In this document: one piece after another, positions 56,267 to 64,000 of the stretch
How positions within the stretch are numbered: the stretch's first letter is position 1
Layout of the letters: every line of letters begins with the position of its first letter
Source: Dermanyssus gallinae
Taxonomy: Eukaryota > Arthropoda > Arachnida > Mesostigmata > Dermanyssidae
Reading direction: 5' to 3'
DNA: 64,000 nt
Assembly (NCBI GenBank): GCA_003439945.1
Contig: QVRM01001414.1
Span: 1 to 64,000, forward strand
Position numbers and translations under genes: made by a program
The notes under the pieces: model-generated
The model's database searches: none
What the model was told of the DNA's origin: nothing
Seen by the model: only the letters and a program-made list of their open reading frames with translations

Positions 56267-56510
56267 GAGGCAGGCAAGCAAAGTCAACTAAAAACGTTAT
56301 ATTTTTTTACACTAGGATGATTGAATTCACTCGGCCATTTTACAATATGTATACTACAGTGGTCATGTAGTCAGGATTCCCATGTAGTCAGGAGGCAGAC
56401 AAACAAAGTCAACTAAAACGTTATATATTTTTTTACACTAGAATGGTTGAATTCACTCGGCCGTCTTACAATATATTGTATACTACAGTTCCCATGTAGT
56501 CAGGATTTGC
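56267..56510. repeat. 125-bp direct tandem duplication
   Basis: The unit beginning GGCAGGCAAGCAAAGTCAAC at about 56269 repeats from about 56394 with period 125, differing at scattered positions. Both units contain AACGTTATAT, TTGAATTCACTCGGCC and CCCATGTAGTCAGGA. The SINE on the left inserted into the edge of the first unit. Confidence 0.85.
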
Positions 56511-59500
56511 AGCATGGTCATCGAATTTCAGAGAGTTAATTTCCTACACACCGAAAATAGTTTGTTCAGCAATGTTTGTGTAAAACGATGACCGGGATGC
56601 ATTTAACATGTAGTCTTACAAATAGATACTCGATTGCAGACTCGATGAAGACTGAAAAATTTGTTTGCCGAAAGAGCCTTCTTAGTAGAATTTCGGAGAG
56701 AGAATTAATTAACTACTCTACTATTAATTGGTTCAATAGCTTCATCTTCATTAAAAACGATCATAAATCAGAGTAGAGCACAATCCGCTAGAATAAGTGC
56801 TTAAAATTAACCTTGACTTGAAGAGGCTTTTAAGAGAGCCATATAAGTCGTATTATATAGCTCTCTCATGCATCTATTTGTTACGCCGAAAGCCTTTTTA
56901 TATATTACCTGCGCTGCTAATATTAAAGTTTTATACCAAGGTGAGGGATCCAGTGAATGCTGTTGACATTAACCTGAGGCTATTTAAGACGTCTTTCGGA
57001 GAACAAGGTGATACTTTAACATGCCCTGAATGTAGAAACAAGACAATTAAAAACCGCCGGCAGCTAACTTGGACATCAAGAATGAACGTCTGTCCCGCCT
57101 TGTATTTACAAACTGCGCGAGACTATGGTCAGTGCGAGGGCGGCCCATACAGACTCAGAATGAAAAGTCTAAAGTGGGAACTGAAATTATCCAAACAACC
57201 TCGTGAATGATTGCTGGTCATATAGAGCACTACGACATATATACAGCTACGAATTCTAGGAAAGGTGGGCGTCCATGAGCCATTCGAGATATGAAAACGG
57301 TCCGAACTCACGCGTCTAGCGATTCTGCCCTGTTCCTTTCGTTACATTCCGTCGGGTAAAAAGTCTTACAAAAACAGCATCCGCGAATTCTTTAATACTT
57401 AAGCGCACCTTCAGCACCGATCTCGCAACATCGTTCTGTGTTCGAGATTAAACCGATTCAGGAGATGACGTAATCAATTAATGCAATTCAGTCTAGCGCA
57501 CCGCATAGCAGAACCTTACCGAGTCTTGGTGTCAGCATCACGGTTTCAGCACTCAAGTTTCGTTTCGGACGAATAGCAAGGACAGTGCGTGCGTACGCGT
57601 TTTTACGCCACCTTTTCGATTCGTATCGAGTCTACCCTTCTCGAGAAGAGAAAGATATTGGCCGTCATCTCCAAAAAAAGTTGATGTGGCGAAAATCAGG
57701 TTCGGGTTGAAAACTCAGGCGGACAAATAAATGGCAGCCACAAAGGCCAAAAAGCCGAAGAACATCGGACGCATCGTTGACACAGGCTGGATGGCTGTTC
57801 CAAAGTCGGTTGGGTTGGGCGCGTCGTGCAGGGATGGTGGAATTGGCACCCTTTAGGCAAGCCTATCGTTGTTAGCAAGTTTTTGCGCTGCTGATATTTA
57901 GGGGTGACAAGACGGGAAAAGGAAAAGAGGAATAGCCTATAGCTATAGAAGGACGGAAGAGGCAGGGGAACGAAAGAGAGAGAAGATTTAGCGTCGCGCA
58001 TTCCTGCATTCCTGACCTCTCAGCGTGGCGGAGGGTCGAACGAACGGCTTTAGGGCTTCGAATACGCCGGAATTCGCTGTCGAATGTTACAAATCGACCC
58101 CCGATAATTCGCGTACCCCCCCCCCCCCGCCCCCCACACACACACACCCTCCTGTCTAAGCCTCTCAGTTCCAGCCCACGGCCCCAACAAGCGATTATTC
58201 TTACGCGAGGAAACGAAAGGAAGAGGGAAACAACGACGGCAACGACGACAACAACAATAATAACGACGCAGGTGTTTTGGCATTTTTACAACGCGGCAGT
58301 GGTGTCTGCTCTCACAACATGGATAGCGGTACTCCGTCACCTCTTCGAGGGCTTTGCAATAGTTTGCAAACGAATATTCTGCGATCTGGGCTCAAGTGTC
58401 CTGGGGGTTTTGGACAGAACACCGTAGGTCGGAAACGTTTAGAACCAGACCACGACAAACATGGAGGGGTAGCGAAAAAGAGAAAACGGGACAGAGAGTA
58501 AAGGGAATTAGAGAACCTTTGTCATTGATGTCGTTGCTGTCCTCGTTACACTATTTTACTAACTGAAGTCTTCTGGAAAAGTTTTGCCGAACCTATCTAC
58601 GATTTCCTCAGGCTCCTTGTCTCTCTGTCTCTCCTACTTTTAGGTCATTGGGGTCAAGTAGGCAGAAACGTTTCAAGCTGTATATAATAAGATATTAAAT
58701 TGGCGCGCGTTCTGTATATTCGTCGGCTATCTTGTTTTGCCGTTTGGGTTGAGGTCTCATTGTTATCAGTGTTGCCTAATTTGTGGTTTCTACGCGCTCA
58801 TTTCTCTAACTTGTTGGTGAATTAAAGAACTTAGATTGCCGCAGCACAGACAATTCGCATTCGCAGTGCTATTGCGCTCTGCCTAGTTATGATTCCATTA
58901 CAAACTTCGCTGCAAGCATTAATTATGAAATCAACAACAGAGTATTTGTTATCGTATAGAAACCACGATAATATTTAGGATATCTATGCCCAAATTATTG
59001 ATATGAACACAAATCAAATCGTGATAAACCATAAATAATTTATAAAACAGTAATCGAAAACAAAGACATATAGGACTTTGTTATTTGTAAATACAATTTT
59101 GTTCACGACGACGATGATTTAAAGTGGACGGTAAATTTAGTATTGACAAATAAATCATGATTATAAATGCACATAGTGCAATTTGTCATATACAGACAGA
59201 AACAGAGAAGTAAATCAGAAATTATGCCGTGTGCAAGTAATGAATAAATGTACATTACATACAACATGTAAATTCAAGCAAAGGTTATATTGAAATATCA
59301 CACCTAGATATTTATAAGTGAAAGTGTCCTCAATATAAGAGAAATGGCAGTCGGCAAGTGGAATTATTCACACCGGGGCTTATGAATAGGATTATAAGTA
59401 CGAGTAATTATGACTAGTGCTAGGCAGGTTGCGTTGTATACATAATGAATTAGATGCTAAATTTGGCGTAGTGCAGTCGGGAGATTTTTTATTAAATGTT

Positions 59501-61194
59501 TTTTGAGACTTGTTTTATTTCCAATATTTGTATTCTTTGAACATCGATCCAAAAACCTGGACGGCTCGATTTTGGCTTGATTCTTAATGCCTTGATGAAG
59601 TAATTTATTGATTATTTTTTATTAAAGATTTATTTTTTACACTATTAGAAGGTTTTTTTTTTCATTTAAGGAATACCACAGCAGACTAATGTTTATTCAA
59701 TATGTGATTTCAGATAATCTCTAATCGCTAACGAAGCCTCTGCGATTCGTCTACCTTGTCAAAATCCATAATTATTTTTACTTGATTCTCGGTGAATTGC
59801 GTAATCTGAGTAATAAGTACTTTTTGAATATGTTGCTGATAAAGCCCGATTGGGCGTAGGTTGTCATGAATAATCACAATTTTTGTACAAAGGAGTGACA
59901 AGTGCTGCAAAAAAAATCCAAGCTATCTTTGTTCAAAACATAGGTAATACTGGTTTTAAACGTGGGTCATTTTTTCAGGTACTCTAGAAGACATGCAAAG
60001 ATATCAAAATGAAACTTTACGGGTATACCTGGTGTTTCATCATTACCTACCACTTCAAAAATAAGTAGATCGTTAAATACTAATTAGTTAAAAGCCTCGT
60101 AGTTTTGTATCCACTTGAATATCAAGCAAACACGTCAACCAATATATGGATCCATCTATCAACATCCACGAGTACGTTAACTACAAACGTCCGTCGGAAC
60201 GTATAAGAGAAAATCTCGTCTGTAACAGTTCATCTTTAACCTAGCTGCGAAGCGGCTGGTTTGACCGGCCATCAATGATAAAATGGAACAGGCGGCTTGT
60301 TTGCTTCCGCTATGTTTTGTTTTTTTTGTACGCACCCGTAATATATGCAATGAAACCATACAAAAAAATCACCAGCGATTTGAGTTGGTCTTAGCCTACC
60401 CGCGTTTATTTTTGCGACACCATTTTAATTAAAATGACGCTCAGAGAGCTGATTCAAGTACGTATGTGTCAAGTTTTTGTAATATCGTACAAACCGCGAT
60501 CGGGCTTGTTGGTAAGCTGCGGTCAATTGTAGACGTGTAACAAGCCTAGATAGCCTGATATACATGCTATGCACTTTCTGCCTTACAGTATGGGCAGTAG
60601 TCGCTATACTGAAAGCGCTATGGAGCCGCGATTGTTATCGAATAGCAGTAAGTTAGCGACGTTGTAGAACTATTATTAAAAAGACGCAGTCGTCCTGATT
60701 TATTGTAGTTCGAGCGCACTACTTGATCCCTCATTCCAATGGCAGAACTGCCGGTGAGTTGATGAAGATAAACCGCTAACTAAACCCTCCGATATTACGA
60801 CAAGCACTTCAACTTACTCAGCACGAACAGAGAAGATCAGTCTCATTAAATAAGGTATTCGGGGGGCAATTTAGATTTAATGCACATGGAAAGCGATACG
60901 AAAAGCCACTGTACACAATACATGGTTTAATGAACAACGTAGAAGCCCTAAAATGCACTATTTGTAGTCGCACAGACCTTAGCTCGAGCCGACTACAACG
61001 AATCGCTTGTACTAACACAAAATATTCAGCAGAATAAGAAACAAGCCGTTTAGTTCACAAAGTTTATAGGCCTAGAGAGAATTTAGTAAATCGTAACATG
61101 GCATTTGTAATGGGCCTCTATGTCGAGGGGCCTGCTTTTTGCAATGATAGATAAATATTTTTATGGCCGAGTAACAGGTCTAATATATGCCAAA
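56511..61194. other. Long stretch with little recognisable content
   Basis: No element ends are visible. The frame at 56797-57210 contains LFKTSFGEQGDTLTCPECRN followed by a Thr/Trp-rich stretch, and may be the degraded C-terminal knuckle of a LINE (confidence about 0.3). 57300-58500 is GC-richer, with a C run at about 58116-58131 and overlapping frames without domains. 58560-60800 is AT-rich and empty. About 60850-61020 encodes RFNAHGKRYEKPLYTIHGLM and then C-T-I-C, a possible LINE scrap. Confidence 0.45.
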
Positions 61195-61330
61195 CCAAAT
61201 AGCATGGTCACCATTACTTTATATGCTTGAAAGAAAATTGGTACGAAATCGACAAGTGCGTATGCAAACATTGTAGAGAGTACAATATCGGACGCTACCA
61301 CATACTCAACTGCTCGTTTTTTTAAACATC
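61195..61330 (+). pseudogene. LINE C-terminal knuckle, copy 3 of the C-x-C-K-H-C family
   Basis: The frame KENWYEIDKCVCKHCREYNI runs into GRYHILNC and stops shortly after. It matches the knuckle at 54325-54395 (C-V-C-K-H-C, then N-I-x-R-Y-H-I-L-x-C). Nothing recognisable of the RT precedes it. Confidence 0.6.
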
Positions 61331-61392
61331 GCTACTAGAGACACCGATTTTGTTAGCCTAGAAAATAATAAAAATGTTAACTCCCAATCTAT

Positions 61393-61393
61393 A

Positions 61394-61437
<44 letters not shown>
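61393..61437. repeat. (TA)n microsatellite
   Basis: About 45 bp of TA repeat directly after the knuckle fragment. Confidence 0.88.
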
Positions 61438-61442
<5 letters not shown>

Positions 61443-61689
61443 CGTGTGTGTGTTCAGGAATGTATAAAGTGTACAAACGTTTTACCGTCACAGCTCGACT
61501 TACTATAGATAGCGACCCTATTGCGGACATTTGTTAGGTCCCGCAGGGAGCTGACTGTTATACTTAAGTTGGACTTCAGAAACGCTGTCACAGATGCTTT
61601 CGGACCGAAAGCATCAAAACAATTGTAATTTTATCGCTGAACCATGATTTTACATTTTCCAGAGATCGCATTATTATGGACATGTCCCC

Positions 61690-62560
61690 TCAATTATATA
61701 TATATAGGCCTGTATCTAAAAGCGGTGCTATTGATCACAACTACCGGCCGGTGGCTCAACTGTTCATGGAATGTATTTTTATAGAGAAGATGGTTGGTGA
61801 TCGCATTGGAAACTTTTTATTGTGTAACCAATTGATTGACATAACTCAGCGTAGGTTCGTCAGGAGCCGTTCCATAGGAACACAACTTATATCTATGATC
61901 CACAATGGGAGCCTACATAAATTTATTTTTCAAAGGCATTGATAGCTGAATCATACAACGATATTACAAAAATTAGAAAGTACTGACTCTAATTCCACAA
62001 CTTGTCAATAGGCTTCAGCACATTTTACGGGGCAAACATTTACCGCCAAAGCCTGTAACGTGGAAAGTGATTCCCTCCCTTGCACCTTAGGGATGCCGCA
62101 AGGATCGTGCATTGGGCCCTTGCTCTTCAAAATATACATAGAAAGGTGTCACTCGTCTTTTATTTGCGGGCGATTAAAAAAATCTTAACAATCCACAACC
62201 CCACAAGTAGTATTCAACTAGCAATCCAAAATATTGAAAGCTGGTGTTGTGAGAATGGGATGCAAATATCTGTGCCTAAATGTGCCGTGGTGTCACCAGA
62301 TGACCGTTTGCCGGTATATACACTCGGTAACGACGCTTTATCGGTTGTTGAACCTTTTCGTGTACTTCTAGTGAGTGTAGCCCATAAACTAAGCTTCTTT
62401 CAACATATTACTTCCCCGTCACTTCAGCTTCACAATTATGTAATACCATATTTAAATGTTTTATTTTAAAAATTACAAAGTTTAATGCGAATCTGTACAA
62501 AAGTCTAGTCCCACCGAACCTGGGTGCCTTTATTGCAACCAGGTTGGGCTTTTTATATGG
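61690..62560 (+). pseudogene. Jockey/CR1-like LINE RT remnant (family also at 8465-8700)
   Basis: The RT finger boxes NYRPVAQLFMECIFIEKMVG and RRFVRSRSIGTQLISMIHNG lie at 61676-61942. After frame changes, LGMPQGSCIGPLLFKIYI is encoded at about 62085-62140. Then come WCCENGMQISVPKCAVVSPD and YTLGNDALSVVEPFRVLLVS, the palm/thumb boundary. The catalytic A-D-D box is lost. From about 62300 to 62560 the DNA aligns with the minus strand at 8465-8700. It stops abruptly at about 62560, where R1-clade sequence begins. Confidence 0.72.
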
Positions 62561-62564
62561 TAAG

Positions 62565-63575
62565 ATGGTCTGCCGCGCATTCCGTACCGTGTCGACTGAG
62601 GCACTACTTGTCGTGTCCAAGATGCTGCCATGGGATTTGCTGGCCGAGGGAGCGAGCAGAACGAGCGCTGGACGGTGATCTAGACCCCACACGGGCTAGA
62701 TTAGCTACTTTGGACTCTTGGCAGAAAGAATGGGTGAGGGCAGCAGCTCCTGGGGGGGTCACCAAGGGGGGCTGGACCAAAAGTCTGATCCCGGACCTAC
62801 GGCAATGGTACGACTGCAGACACGGCGAGCTATCTTATTATGCGTCCCAGGTGCTGACCGGCCACGGTCAGTTCCAGACGTATATGGTTAAGATTAACAA
62901 AGTTCAAGTCGACTCCTGCGTACTATGCGACTCGGGGGAACCGGATGATGTAGAGCACACTGTTCTGCATTGTGGGGCCCTCCGGGAAGCGCGGGACGCG
63001 GGGGCGGCCGCTGTGCGAGGCCGACCAGTCAACGAGGTCGTCACCCATATGATGACTTCAGCGGCGGCCTGGAAAGAAGGTATTGCCCACTTTGATGCGA
63101 TCATGTCCACAAAGGTGGTCGAAGAGACTGCCAGGAGAGCTCGTCTTAACGTCCACTCAGGCTCCGGTCGAGAGGGGGAATCTGTAGACGGGAGGCGGGT
63201 GGGTAATAGGCAGGCGGACCAGGCTAGGCAAATACAGCAAAGGATTCCCCAGATGATGACTCTCGACGCACCCACAGGCGGGCGGGCTGCGGAAGGTATC
63301 AACGGCCTTCTTGAAGTCGCCGCCCCGCACCAAAGCGGGCTAGCGCGACTGTAGGAAGGCTGGAGTAGGGAGGAGAGGCAAACTGGCCACTCCCATGGAT
63401 ACGAAGCGATGCCTAGCAGTTACCGTTCCCTGGGGGTGGGGGGGAGGCGGGTGTTAGTGGGTTTGTGAGTCCCACACTAGTCACTGGCTGTGGTGGCGCA
63501 TGTACATCACGATTCCCGTAATCCCCCATATTAATGCTGAGAGGTTTCAGCATATAAAAAAAAAAAAATATGGTA
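62565..63575 (+). mobile_element. 5'-truncated R1-clade LINE with 3' UTR and poly(A)
   Basis: Sequence begins with FRTVSTEALLVVSKMLPWDL in one frame (~62575-62640), matching YRTVSTDVLLTLACQIPWDI of the copy at 32.4 kb, then shifts frame near 62660. The frame 62680-63354 reads LDSWQKEWVRAA, SLIPDLRQWYDCRHGELSYY, VLTGHGQFQTYM and the knuckle CVLCDSGEPDDVEHTVLHC. It ends in a ~100-residue tail that is longer than in the other copies. A ~200-bp 3' untranslated region follows, with GTTAGTGGGTTTGTGAGTCC, and an A run at 63557-63569. The insertion appears to lie inside the LINE on its left. No target duplication is clear. Confidence 0.88.
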
Positions 63576-64000
63576 AGATATATAAATGTCATTGAGGATG
63601 TACAGGACCAGACAAGTGTCAAACAGATTAAATACTCATTGTGAAAACGTATTTCTCGTGCCAATGCAAGGGCTACATAAACGAGGTGATCTGTCACTGC
63701 ATAAAAAGGGCGCGCTGTCCCGGGACTGATCCCAGAGAATGTTTAACTTTGTAGCTGATGCCCTAAAAACTGGAATAAATGTTAGATCACTAAAGGTTGC
63801 GTACTCGGTGAACAACGCATTCTCTTGGAGAGTTTCACAAATTCTGCGAAATCGATAAATCTGATATATAATGTAATTATATTCGGATGGCAATGTTTTG
63901 TTTAAAAAACAACAGTGTATATTTACGCATATATGACTCTTGCTAATAAAGATGCTTTTGAATTGATCAACGACTCTATTGGGAGAGTCCCTTGACTGAC
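63576..64000. other. No recognisable gene
   Basis: AT-rich sequence following the LINE poly(A). No motif is visible up to the window end. Confidence 0.5.

Overview
This is a eukaryotic, almost certainly arthropod, chromosome segment. I find no intact host gene. It looks like a long intergenic or intronic stretch filled with transposon remnants and microsatellites. The arthropod call rests on the mix of several mariner lineages, R1-clade non-LTR retrotransposons, tRNA-derived SINEs and very many long (TA)n tracts. I cannot tell insect from mite or tick from sequence alone. All recognisable proteins belong to mobile elements, and every one is broken by a stop, frameshift, deletion or truncation.

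Layout. 1-13 kb: mostly unannotatable sequence with LINE fragments (3980-4290, 7700-8150, 8465-8700, 10121-11700). 13.3-14.5 kb: an internally deleted mariner with both inverted ends, next to a SINE. 14.5-22.9 kb: little recognisable apart from a second SINE, a LINE N-terminal fragment, (TA)n tracts and a 200+ bp (CAA/CAG)n block. 23.3-25.1 kb: the 5' half of a LINE (endonuclease-like region then RT, minus strand). 25.4-31.2 kb: a dense cluster holding two long foldback (palindromic) elements, a second SINE type, a MITE candidate, a mariner fragment and a near full-length mariner. 31.3-38.9 kb: a 5'-truncated R1-clade LINE with a perfect 14-bp target duplication, a Jockey/I-like LINE on the other strand, a longer R1-clade LINE with one stop in a 560-codon frame, and a DD37D transposase remnant. 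39-43.7 kb: trinucleotide repeats, a 22-bp minisatellite and a SINE with a perfect 15-bp target duplication. 43-45 kb: another mariner N-terminus, then a second copy of the full-length mariner family. 45.4-54.5 kb: three remnants of a nuclease-like C-terminal domain, R1-like and RTE-like RT fragments, and a third foldback element. 56-63.6 kb: a fourth SINE with its target duplication beside a 125-bp tandem duplication, a long empty AT-rich stretch, then a LINE-into-LINE composite ending in a poly(A) tail.

The elements fall into mobility groups. Cut-and-paste mariners and foldback/MITE elements lie between TA dinucleotides and often inside (TA)n tracts. Copy-and-paste LINEs are 5'-truncated, and one has a clean target duplication and poly(A). 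SINEs need LINE machinery in trans. The most noteworthy points are the foldback family (three copies, palindromic over nearly their whole length), a 13-bp hairpin core shared by two otherwise different SINE types, and a nonsense codon shared by two mariner copies, which suggests they were moved in trans. I found no new cellular system, and I see no rRNA, confident tRNA gene or CRISPR.
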